Of a stretch of 64,000 nt of DNA, positions 52,378-60,322 are shown one piece after another. Positions within the stretch are counted from its first letter, which is position 1; each line of letters starts with the position of its first letter. The notes below the pieces were generated by a model. The model was given only the letters and a program-made list of their open reading frames with translations, did no database searches and had not been told where the DNA came from. The DNA comes from Arthrobacter sp. ERGS1:01. Its GTDB lineage: Bacteria; Actinomycetota; Actinomycetes; Actinomycetales; Micrococcaceae. The stretch is taken from positions 682,001-746,000 of the forward strand of contig NZ_CP012477.1 in the NCBI RefSeq assembly GCF_001281315.1, given 5' to 3'. Made by a program: the position numbers and the translations under genes.

Positions 52378-53676
52378 TCAGGTAACGGCGTTGCGCTTCT
52401 TGAATTTGGCTTTGTCCCAGGCGCGGGTGTCGAGGATGTCGCGCAGGATCTCGACGGCATCCCAGACGTCCGCATGGCCGAGGTAGAGCGGGGTGATGCC
52501 GAAGCGGAGGACCCCGGGCTCGCGGTAGTCGCCGATGACGCCGCGGGCGATCAGCGCGCTCATGACGGCGTAGCCGTCGGGGTGGCGGAAGCTGACGTGA
52601 CTGCCTCGGATGGCATGGTCGCGCGGGGTGATTAGTTCCAGGGGGTGGCTGGCGCAGCGCTGTTTAACGAGGGCGATGAACAGGTCGGTCATGGCCAGCG
52701 ACTTGGCCCGCAGGGCTGCGGGGTCGACGTCGAGCATGATGTCCAGCCCCGTCTCCACCATGGCTAGTGAGGTGATCGGCTGTGTCCCGCACAGGAAGCG
52801 GTTGATGGTCGACGCCGGTGCATAGGAATCCGCCATGTTGAATGGCTTCGCATGCGACCACCAGCCGGACAGCGGCTGCCAGAAGCGGTCCTGGTGGCGG
52901 GCGTTGACCCAGATGAAGGCCGGGGCGCCCGGACCGCCGTTGAGGTATTTGTAGGTGCAGCCGACGGCGTAGTCGGCATCGGCGCCGTTGAGGTCGACGG
53001 CGACTGCCCCGGCCGAGTGGGCCAGGTCCCAGATGGCCAGCGCGCCCACACCATGCGCCTTGGCCGTGACAGCGGTCATGTCCCACATGGCGCCTGTGCG
53101 GTAGTTGACGTGCGAGAGCGCCAGGACGGCCACCGAACCGTCCAGGGCCTGCTCCAGCGACAGGTCTTCGTCGATAAGCCGCACCTCGTAACGGATGCCC
53201 GTCTCCTGCGCCACGGAGTTCAGGAAGTCCGTGATCCCCTCGGCGATGTAAATATCCGTGGGGAAGTTGTCGCGCTCCGTGACGATGACGCGTCGCTCCG
53301 GGTGATCCACCTGCTGGATGCGGATGGCGGACGCGAGGGCTTTGAACAGGTTCAGGCTGGTGGTGTCGGTGACGACAGTTTCGCCGTCTCGACCGCCGAT
53401 CAGTTTGGCGAGCTTGTCGCCCAGGCGCACCGGCAGCTCGAACCAGCCAGCCGTGTTCCAACTGCGGATCAGCCCCTCACCCCATTCGGTAGCGATGACC
53501 TGCTGTGCCCGTTCCAGGGCCCCGACCGGGCGCGGACCGAGGGAGTTGCCGTCAAGGTAGATCACGCCGTCGGGCAGGATGAAGCGTTCCTTGAAGGACG
53601 AGAGCGAATCAGTCGAATCGGCGGCAACGCAGGCTTCGCGCGTGCTGAGATCCAAGGGGTGGGTGAGGGTTTCCAT
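52378..53676 (-). CDS. kynU: Kynureninase
   Basis: A 432-residue PLP enzyme of the kynureninase family: [15 protein letters not shown] at the start, [41 protein letters not shown] and the PLP lysine in [13 protein letters not shown]. It cleaves L-kynurenine to anthranilate and alanine (or 3-hydroxykynurenine likewise). It is divergent from an Lrp-type regulator. With the downstream aryl-CoA ligase and flavoprotein it would feed anthranilate catabolism. Length is normal; no damage. Confidence 0.95.
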   Translation of the reverse strand: METLTHPLDLSTREACVAADSTDSLSSFKERFILPDGVIYLDGNSLGPRPVGALERAQQVIATEWGEGLIRSWNTAGWFELPVRLGDKLAKLIGGRDGETVVTDTTSLNLFKALASAIRIQQVDHPERRVIVTERDNFPTDIYIAEGITDFLNSVAQETGIRYEVRLIDEDLSLEQALDGSVAVLALSHVNYRTGAMWDMTAVTAKAHGVGALAIWDLAHSAGAVAVDLNGADADYAVGCTYKYLNGGPGAPAFIWVNARHQDRFWQPLSGWWSHAKPFNMADSYAPASTINRFLCGTQPITSLAMVETGLDIMLDVDPAALRAKSLAMTDLFIALVKQRCASHPLELITPRDHAIRGSHVSFRHPDGYAVMSALIARGVIGDYREPGVLRFGITPLYLGHADVWDAVEILRDILDTRAWDKAKFKKRNAVT

Positions 53677-53804
53677 AAATTCTCCTGTAGTACCGAAAGC
53701 TGTGCGTCTACGCGACGGGTATTGTGTGTTTCAGCTCACAGATTAGAATATGAATCGGGCAGCGTTCACCCCTTCCGAATAATCAATCAAGATTGGAGCC
53801 AGTA
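53677..53804. promoter_or_regulatory. Divergent promoter region kynU / Lrp
   Basis: The 128 bases between the two divergent genes. A-T rich compared with the neighbours and with TTCA/TGAA-type half sites; the Lrp protein is the natural candidate to bind here. Confidence 0.4.
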
Positions 53805-54320
53805 TTGAATCTCAATTCAGAAGTCATCCGTGCGCGCCCCCGTCAATCGAATCCGATTCACTTGGACGAGGCGGACATGGTGATCCTGCGCGAACTCTCC
53901 CAGGATGCCCGCACGCCCAATAACTTGTTGGCCAGCCGGGCCGGACTGGCTCCCTCAACCTGCTTGAATCGGGTGAGGGCGTTACGGCAGGCTGGGATCA
54001 TTCGCGGCTTCCATGCCGACATTGATCTGGGCAGCTTGGGGCTGTACATTTTCGCGTTGATTTCCATCAACGTCCACGGCCAGGCCCGCAAAAACATGCT
54101 TGAGTTGGCCCGGGAGCTGCGGGACTTGCCGCAAACGCTCAATGTCTTCGTCCTGGGTGGAGAGCATGATCTGCTCTTGCACGTTGCTTGCGCCAACACA
54201 ACAGAGCTCCGGGACTTCGTGGCCGCTAACCTCGGCAGCAATCAGGCTTTCGTCAGCACCCAGACCACCCTGATTTTTGAGCACATGCAGCCTACCTCGC
54301 GAATTCAAAGCGCCCGCTGA
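53805..54320 (+). CDS. Lrp/AsnC-family regulator, probable control of kynU
   Basis: About 171 residues. An HTH (NNLLASRAGLAPSTCLNRVR) and a RAM domain (FHADIDLGSLGLYIFALISI, then FVLGGEHDLLLHVACANTTE). The regulator adjoins and diverges from kynU, the classic KynR layout in which an Lrp-type protein senses kynurenine and activates kynU. I chose TTG 53805 because GGAG lies about six bases upstream. A TTG at 53793 is also possible. Sensing of kynurenine is inferred from that arrangement. Confidence 0.85.
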   Translation: MNLNSEVIRARPRQSNPIHLDEADMVILRELSQDARTPNNLLASRAGLAPSTCLNRVRALRQAGIIRGFHADIDLGSLGLYIFALISINVHGQARKNMLELARELRDLPQTLNVFVLGGEHDLLLHVACANTTELRDFVAANLGSNQAFVSTQTTLIFEHMQPTSRIQSAR

Positions 54321-54457
54321 GCGGTTGGTGGAGATCCTCGGGTGCATCTCTCATACCGGGAGCCCTGGTTGAGCTAGGCCAGCTGGCGACCGGTTCTAGC
54401 CCCATTGGTCTGGCGTTTTGGGGACGAGCGGCATCAGAGCGACATAGAATTGGTCCT

Positions 54458-54916
54458 ATGAGCGAACACCTCTTTGATGCGGGCCCCGTCCAACCTTGGG
54501 CAGGTGCCTCAGCTGCCGTTGTTGAGCACACGGTGGAGTGGGTTGACACGGATGCGTCGGGGCACCAACACAACTCCGCGATCATCCGTTGGGTCGAATC
54601 TGCCGAGGCTGAGCTGTTTCGCCAACTTGCCCTGCCGGACTATTTCCCATCCGCTCCGCGCGTGCACCAGTCGGTGAATTTCCGCGCCAAGGTCTGGTTC
54701 GGTCAGCGCGTCACCACCACGATCTGGGTGCAGAAACTGGGTGTTTCCTCTGTGACCTTTGGCTTCGAGGTCAGGGTCAAGCCCATGGGGGAGCGCCCGG
54801 GAGGGCTCGCGGCCGACGGCATTGTTGTTGCCGCGCATGTCCCCGCCGGCGGAGACTCCTCGGCACGCTGGTCGGAGCACATTCGTGGCGCGATCACGGA
54901 GGCGGTGCCGCAGTGA
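54458..54916 (+). CDS. Hotdog-fold acyl-CoA thioesterase (4HBT type)
   Basis: A 152-residue hotdog protein. VEWVDTDASGHQHNSAIIRW has the D/xxGH-type catalytic motif of 4-hydroxybenzoyl-CoA thioesterases, here with the pattern D-T-D-A-S-G-H. VNFRAKVWFGQRVTTTIWV follows as the central strand. It would release aromatic or other acids from CoA in the anthranilate or related route. The stop overlaps the GTG of the paaX-like gene (GTGA). Confidence 0.82.
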   Translation: MSEHLFDAGPVQPWAGASAAVVEHTVEWVDTDASGHQHNSAIIRWVESAEAELFRQLALPDYFPSAPRVHQSVNFRAKVWFGQRVTTTIWVQKLGVSSVTFGFEVRVKPMGERPGGLAADGIVVAAHVPAGGDSSARWSEHIRGAITEAVPQ

Positions 54917-55768
54917 GCGCTCTTGAGCCGGGCATCCGGCATCATCAATTGATCATCACCCTCTATGGCCTGTACTGTCGGGGCGTCGGCCAGGCAATGC
55001 CCGTTTCTGTGCTGATCGACATGCTCGGCGACCTTGGGTATGACGGGGCCGGGGTGCGCTCGGCGGTGTCACGACTGAAAGCCAAAGGTGTCCTGCGGAG
55101 CGTGAAGGATGGCAATGTCGCCCAGTACGAGCTCTCCTCGGCTGTTGCTGATTTGTTCGCCGAAGGTGACGAGCGGATCTTTTCTGACGGAACCCGAATG
55201 TCACCCATGGTTGGGCGCTGGCCATTTTCTCGGTTCCCGAGACCTTGCGTAGTCGCCGCCATCAACTGCGCACGGTACTGTCTGGGTTCGGCTTTGGGTC
55301 GATGGCTTCGGGTGTCGGAGTCGCCCCGGAATCCGCTCTGGAGCGGACCAAAAAGCGGCTTCAAGCACTGGAGCTTGATCAGTTCGTCGACTTTTTTCGG
55401 GGCGACCACGTAGCTGAAGGTGATTTGCGCGCCAAAGTTGCCCAATGGTGGGACTTGGCGGCGTTGGATGCGCAGTTCGTGAGTTCCTGAGCCTATACAG
55501 CGCAACGGCCGACCAATGGGTCGCCCGGATCGGCACCGATCCTGAACGTGCACTTGAGAAATCGACGCCGGAGCTGAGGCGGGAAGCCTTCCGCTCCTAC
55601 ATTCCCATGTTGACCGTGTGGCGGCGGTTTCCCTACAAGGACCCGGGCCTTGCTTCGGAGTACCTCCCTCAAGGCTGGAAGGGGCAGGATGCCAGAAAGG
55701 TATTCCTGGAGATTCACCGCCTGCTCGCACCCCTTGCCGAGGCCCATGCCCGGTCCTTGATGGCCTAA
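54913..55768 (+). pseudogene. PaaX-family repressor, frameshifted twice
   Basis: Three frames together give a PaaX-type regulator of about 280 residues. The HTH part is LIITLYGLYCRGVGQAMPVS with AVSRLKAKGVLRSVKDGNV. After a one-base change near 55190 it continues NVTHGWALAIFSVPETLRSR and SGVGVAPESALERTKKRL. After a second change near 55473, REFLSLYSATADQWVARIG and TVWRRFPYKDPGLASEYLP complete it. PaaX repressors bind aryl-CoA effectors, so this protein would have controlled the cluster downstream. In the present sequence no full product can be made. Confidence 0.85.
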
Positions 55769-55789
55769 ATACCCGTCATTGTGTCGGCT

Positions 55790-56185
55790 CTATTGGATGA
55801 CGGCAATGCCCTGGATTTCAATCAGGGCTTCTTTCTGCCATAGTCGGCTGACGCCGATCCCTGCCATGGCTGGGTACTCTGAGCCTGCCATTTCGCGCCA
55901 CAGTCGGCCAATTTCGCGGCCGTTGGCCATGTAGTCGTCGACGTCCGTGAGGTAGATCGTCACGCTGACCAGGTCTTGTGGCTGGCCCCCCGCTTCAATC
56001 AGGGTGGTCAGCACGTTGCTCAGTGCCTGTTCGAACTGGGCCACGATGCCGCCCGGAACGATCTGCATATCCGCATTCAATGCCGTTTGGCCGCCAAGGT
56101 ACACAGTGTTGCCGGCCAGGATGCCGTGGGCGTATCCCGAGGGCTTGGGGAGGGCGGACGGGTTGATGGTCTTGTTGGGCATCAT
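55790..56185 (-). CDS. RidA/YjgF family enamine/imine deaminase
   Basis: A 131-residue RidA-like protein: ALPKPSGYAHGILAGNTVYL, GGQTALNADMQIV and TVYLGGQ motifs, then SVTIYLTDVDDYMANGREIG. Members hydrolyse reactive enamines and imines to ketones plus ammonia; the archetype RidA has the Arg and conserved Glu of the trimer interface. A second ATG directly follows the first. It is divergent from the FAH hydrolase gene and in the middle of the anthranilate cluster, where it could deaminate the enamine product of the flavoprotein. Specific substrate inferred. Confidence 0.88.
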   Translation of the reverse strand: MMPNKTINPSALPKPSGYAHGILAGNTVYLGGQTALNADMQIVPGGIVAQFEQALSNVLTTLIEAGGQPQDLVSVTIYLTDVDDYMANGREIGRLWREMAGSEYPAMAGIGVSRLWQKEALIEIQGIAVIQ

Positions 56186-56307
56186 TTTTCCTTTAGTTGG
56201 GAAGTCCGTCTCAAAAATACTGTGACATGACTCTCATTTGGTGTTACATTGAGCATATTCGACGATCGTAAATAAGTCGACATATACCTTTGAGGGGAAC
56301 GGCACCC
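56186..56307. promoter_or_regulatory. Divergent control region ridA / catabolic operon
   Basis: The AT-rich 122-base gap drives RidA (minus) and the FAH-to-flavoprotein operon (plus). It contains a CGATCG palindrome near 56261 and repeated GTCGA words, plausible operator material for the PaaX-type repressor. Confidence 0.4.
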
Positions 56308-57156
56308 ATGAAACTGCCACTTTGCGCACCGGTGGATCAGGCACCACGGCGGCCCTGCTGCTGGAGGATGAGGCTATCTGCCGCTGCCGGCATCCAATGT
56401 GGGGAAGCTGTTGGCTCGCCAGACTGGAAGGCCCAGCTATCCGCCGCAGCGGCAGGGAGCATTTCGGCGTCGTCTCCCTGGGGGAGGCTGATCTGGCGCC
56501 GCTGCTGCCACGGCAGGAAAAGTTATCTGCTGCGGCGTGAATTATCTCGACCACATCCAGGAGATGGGACGCGAGGTACCTGACTACCGACGCTTTTCGC
56601 CAAGTATGCGGACACGTTGATTGGTGCCAGGGACAGCATTGAGGTCCAGGGCAGTGAGCGTGTGGACTGGGAAGCCGAACTTGCCGTCGTCGTTGGGCAC
56701 CCCTTGCTCGGGCAGATGAGGAAGAAGCAACTGCGGCGATCGCCGGATACACCGTTGCAACGACGTATCCATGCGGGACTGGCAAAACCGAACGCTGCAA
56801 TGGTTCCAGGAAAGGCGTTCGACGCCACGACACCCTTGGGCCCGGTTCTGGTCACGGCGGATGAATTCCCCTCCAGCCATGGCTTTGAAGTTAGCAGCCA
56901 CGTCAACGGCGAACTCGTCCAAAACGGCAACACCGCGGAACTGGTTTCGGCCCTGCCAAGCTGCTGTCCTATATCTCCCAATTCACCACACTGCGACCCG
57001 GAGACGTAGTCCTGACCGGAACCCCCGGTGGCGTTGGTATGGCATGAAGCCGCCGCGCTTCTTGGCCGACGGGGAGTCCTGCTCACCGAAATCGCAGGAA
57101 TCGGCCAACTGGAGAACCAGGTCCGAATCCACGCTGTCGCCAACACCACCCACTAG
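56308..57156 (+). pseudogene. Fumarylacetoacetate hydrolase-family protein, many single-base indels
   Basis: Piecing three frames gives a full FAH-family hydrolase: from ATG 56308 MKL, then ATLRTGGSGTTAALLLEDEA, LPLPASNVGKLLA, VNYLDHIQEMGREVPDY, LFAKYADTLIGARDSIEV and QGSERVDWEAELAVVVGHPL. AGYTV, SMRDWQNRTLQWF, GKAFDATTPLGPVLVTADEF and [13 protein letters not shown] follow, ending VRIHAVANTTH at 57156. At least eight small frame changes are needed, most of them one missing base. The enzyme family cleaves or decarboxylates carbon-carbon bonds of ring-cleavage products. As written it cannot be translated. Confidence 0.88.
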
Positions 57157-57187
57157 ACACCCGATACATCCAATAGGAGTGAAAATC

Positions 57188-57666
57188 ATGAGCGAAACCA
57201 TTGCCTACCAAACCGAGGGCGATAACTCCATCTACGCAAACGCCGCCGGCGCCGTGGTGCCGTGGTAACCCGGGCCGGGGAAGAAGACACGAACACCGCC
57301 CAGTCCGGCGACTGTATCCGTGTTTCTGGGGTGTCCATCCAGCACACCCCGGCAACGAAGATCTGGTTCGGCCAGGTCTCCAACACCCCCGGCTACCGCT
57401 CGCTGCCGCACCACCACGGCGAGGCAGAAACCGGCGGGTACGTGCTGCGTGGCCATGGCCGCATCTACTTCGGCGAGAACTACTCAGAATTCCTGGACAT
57501 GAAGGCCGGCGACTGGGTGTTCGTGCCACCCTTCATGCCCCACGTTGAGGCGAACATGTCCGTCACCGAGGACCTCGTCTGGCTCACCGCGCGCACGCCG
57601 GAAAACCTGGTGATCAACCTTGAGGATGTTCCAGACGAAACTCTGGCCGACTACCGGAGGGCCTAG
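57188..57666 (+). pseudogene. Cupin domain protein, frameshifted near its start
   Basis: ATG 57188 begins MSETIAYQTEGDNSIYANAA and stops after 26 codons (VVPW). One frame change at about 57255 leads into VTRAGEEDTNTAQSGDCIRV and the cupin barrel: GYRSLPHHHGEAETGGYVLR (metal-binding histidines) and AGDWVFVPPFMPHVEANMS. Such cupins accompany aryl-CoA and gentisate-type clusters. A product from GTG 57262 would keep the barrel, so some activity may remain. Confidence 0.8.
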
Positions 57667-57671
57667 GGCCT

Positions 57672-58552
57672 GTGAACAGCGAAACAGCGATCCTGGAAGC
57701 CGGAACCTCGGAGACTTTCCTCAGAGCCATCGAACTCACCTCGGTGGCGCCGCAGGTCCATGATCTGGCTTTCGAAGCCACCACACAGTACGTGCCCTGG
57801 CCCAAGTCCTACGGTGGGGACATGGTCGCCCAGTGCGCCGCGGCCATGATGCGCTCCGTGGAATCAGACCGCAAGCTGCATTCCATGCACAGCTATTTCA
57901 TGCGTCCCGTCGACATTGGTGCCGCAGTCCGCTACGAAGTGGAAATCCTGCGCGACGGGCGCGGCTACTCGACCCGCAGTGTCAGGGGCTATCAGAACGG
58001 CAAAACTGTGTTCGCGGCCATGGGTTCCTTCCACGTCCCGGAAGCCGGGTCTGAATACCAGCCTGCCATGCCGGCTGCGGTGGATCCGGAGTCTCTGCGC
58101 AGTGCGGCAGAAGTGCTCGATGGTGTCCCGGGTCCGGCGGCCGACTATTGGGCCAACGGACGAAGCTTCGACATGCGACACATCCCGGTCCCGTGTACGT
58201 CCAGGTTGAGGGCGAGGCAACGCCAACGCAGGCCATCTGGGTGAAGGCCTTTGACAGTTTGCCCGACGACCCGGATCTGCACCGCACGGCGTTGGCCTAC
58301 GTGTGCGACTACACCATCCTGGAACCGCTTCTGCGGGTCAACGGGCTCAGCTGGACATCGCCCGGACTTGTCACCGCAAGCCTTGACCATTCCATCTGGT
58401 TCCACCGCGACGGCCGGGCCGACGACTGGGTGCTCTACGCCCAGGAAGCCGTTTCCGGCCAACACAACAGGGGCCTAGCCATGGGCCGGTTCTTCTCCCG
58501 GAACGGCACGCTCCTGGCTACGGTCGCCCAAGAGGGCATGGTCCGAGCCTAG
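57672..58552 (+). pseudogene. Acyl-CoA thioesterase II (TesB-like), one frameshift
   Basis: A double-hotdog thioesterase of about 293 residues split at about 58186-58195. The first part has FEATTQYVPWPKSYGGDMVA, HSMHSYFMRPVDIG and STRSVRGYQNGKTVFAAMGS. After one missing base (CCCGGTCCC where CCCGGGTCCC is expected) the second part gives VYVQVEGEATPTQAIWVKAF, ASLDHSIWFHRDGRADDWVL and AMGRFFSRNGTLLATVAQEG. The GTG at 57672 is the start. It would release free acid from CoA intermediates. Confidence 0.88.
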
Positions 58553-58606
58553 AACCGACCACCGGTCCTGTCCCACACCGCGTATTGACTTTGAAAGGAA
58601 ATGGCC

Positions 58607-60310
58607 ATGACATTGACGACATCGGCCCATGTGGACTCATTCACCCGCGATCATCTTCCACCCGCCGACTCCTGGCCCATCTTGGAGTTCACCCTTCCGG
58701 AGCTGCAATACCCGGAGCGGATGAATGCTGCTACGGTGCTGATCGATGACGCCGTCGCCCTATTTGGCCCCGACCGTCCGGCCCTCCATACACCGGATGG
58801 CACCACCTGGACTTACGGCCAGCTGCTTCGACACGCCAACCAAGTGGCCCAAGTACTGACAGAAGACTTCGGCGTCGTGCCCGGAAACAGGGTGCTGCTA
58901 CGCGGCCCCAACAACCCGTGGCTCGTCGCCGCCTGGCTGGGCGTCCTCAAAGCTGGCGCCGTGGTGGTCACCACGATGCCCATGCTCCGAGCCTCAGAGA
59001 TTTCCATACTGATCGGGCTCACCCAGCCGGCCGTGGCCATCACCGACCACCGCTTTGTCGAGGATCTTCACGCGGCTGCCGGGCAGACGCTGCCGTTCAT
59101 GACCTACGGAGCGGACCACGCCGGTGACCTCACCGCCCGCTGTGCCGCCAAGAGCGGGACGTTCACCAACGTCGATACGGCAGCCGACGACGTCGCCCTT
59201 CTTGGCCCGACCTCCGGCACCACAGGCACGCCGAAGGTCACCATGCACTTCCATCGGGATATTCTCGCGAACGCGGACACGTTCGCCCGGTACCTGCTGG
59301 AACCCACTCCGGATGATGTCTTTGCCGGATCACCGCCGTTGGCCTTCACCTTTGGCCTGGGCGGACTGGTCGTCTTCCCCTTGCGGTTCGGCGCCTCATC
59401 ACTGCTGACGGAACGTGCCGCACCCCTAGAATTGGCCGAAGCGGCGGCTGCAGCCAATGCGTCCATTCTGTTCACGGCCCCTACTGCTTACCGGGCCATC
59501 CTCAAGGAAGGCCGCGGCGATCTGCTGAGCCGCCTGCGTATCGCAGTTTCCGCCGGCGAGCACCTGCCCAAGGAGACCTGGCAGCACATCTTTGACGAAA
59601 CCGGGGTGAAACTGGTCAATGGTATCGGGGCCACCGAAATGCTGCACGTCTTCATCTCGGCAGCGGGGGAGGACATCCACCCCGGCGCCACCGGTGTGGC
59701 CGTCCCTGGCTACCGGGCCCTGATCCTGGATGACCACGGTGCTGAGGCTGCGCCGAATGAAGCCGGCAGACTGGCAGTGATCGGCCCCACCGGTTGTCGG
59801 TACCTCGATGACCCCCGCCAAGCCAACTACGTCCACGACGGTTGGAACGTCACCGGGGACACGTTCTTGCGAGACGACGACGGCTACTTCGTGTACCAGG
59901 CACGCTCGGACAACATGATCGTCTCTTCCGGTTACAACATTGGCGCCCCGGAAGTGGAAGCTGCCATCAACGAGCACCCCGACGTCGTCGAAAACGCCGT
60001 CGTAGCCCGTCCTGACGAGGAACGCGGCTCCGTGGTGTGCGCCTTCGTGGTCCTGCGAGACGGAGTAGACGGCGACGCTGCCAAGCGCAAGGAAATCCAG
60101 GACTTCGTCAAAGCCACCATCGCTCCCTATAAATACCCCCGTGACGTGCGGTTCGTGACCGAACTGCCGCACAACCCCAGCGGAAAACTGCAGCACTTCC
60201 GGCTGCGTGAAGCCATCGCCAAGGAACGCGAATTCCAAAGTGGTGCTTCCTCCGTTGATTCCGCACAGGCCCCTGCGATGGCCGATGCCTTCACCCAAAA
60301 CTCTCGATAG
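58607..60310 (+). CDS. Aryl-CoA ligase, probable 2-aminobenzoate-CoA ligase
   Basis: A 567-residue AMP-forming ligase of the benzoate/aminobenzoate-CoA ligase group. GPTSGTTGTPKVTMHFHRDI is the P-loop region (T/SGTTGxPK), NGIGATEMLHVFISAAGE the A5 box, DGWNVTGDTFLRDDDGYFVY the A7/A8 boxes, and NPSGKLQHF contains the catalytic lysine. The MLHVF-type A5 box is typical of anthranilate/benzoate ligases. AAAGGA eight bases before ATG 58607 sets the start. With kynureninase and the fused flavoprotein, activation of anthranilate is the best reading, though salicylate or benzoate cannot be excluded. Confidence 0.85.
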   Translation: MTLTTSAHVDSFTRDHLPPADSWPILEFTLPELQYPERMNAATVLIDDAVALFGPDRPALHTPDGTTWTYGQLLRHANQVAQVLTEDFGVVPGNRVLLRGPNNPWLVAAWLGVLKAGAVVVTTMPMLRASEISILIGLTQPAVAITDHRFVEDLHAAAGQTLPFMTYGADHAGDLTARCAAKSGTFTNVDTAADDVALLGPTSGTTGTPKVTMHFHRDILANADTFARYLLEPTPDDVFAGSPPLAFTFGLGGLVVFPLRFGASSLLTERAAPLELAEAAAAANASILFTAPTAYRAILKEGRGDLLSRLRIAVSAGEHLPKETWQHIFDETGVKLVNGIGATEMLHVFISAAGEDIHPGATGVAVPGYRALILDDHGAEAAPNEAGRLAVIGPTGCRYLDDPRQANYVHDGWNVTGDTFLRDDDGYFVYQARSDNMIVSSGYNIGAPEVEAAINEHPDVVENAVVARPDEERGSVVCAFVVLRDGVDGDAAKRKEIQDFVKATIAPYKYPRDVRFVTELPHNPSGKLQHFRLREAIAKEREFQSGASSVDSAQAPAMADAFTQNSR

Positions 60311-60322
60311 GACCGAAAAACC

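Noticed and set aside
52852..53808. A 318-codon plus-strand frame opposite kynU
   Set aside because: kynU is certain by motifs; the opposite frame is a compositional shadow.
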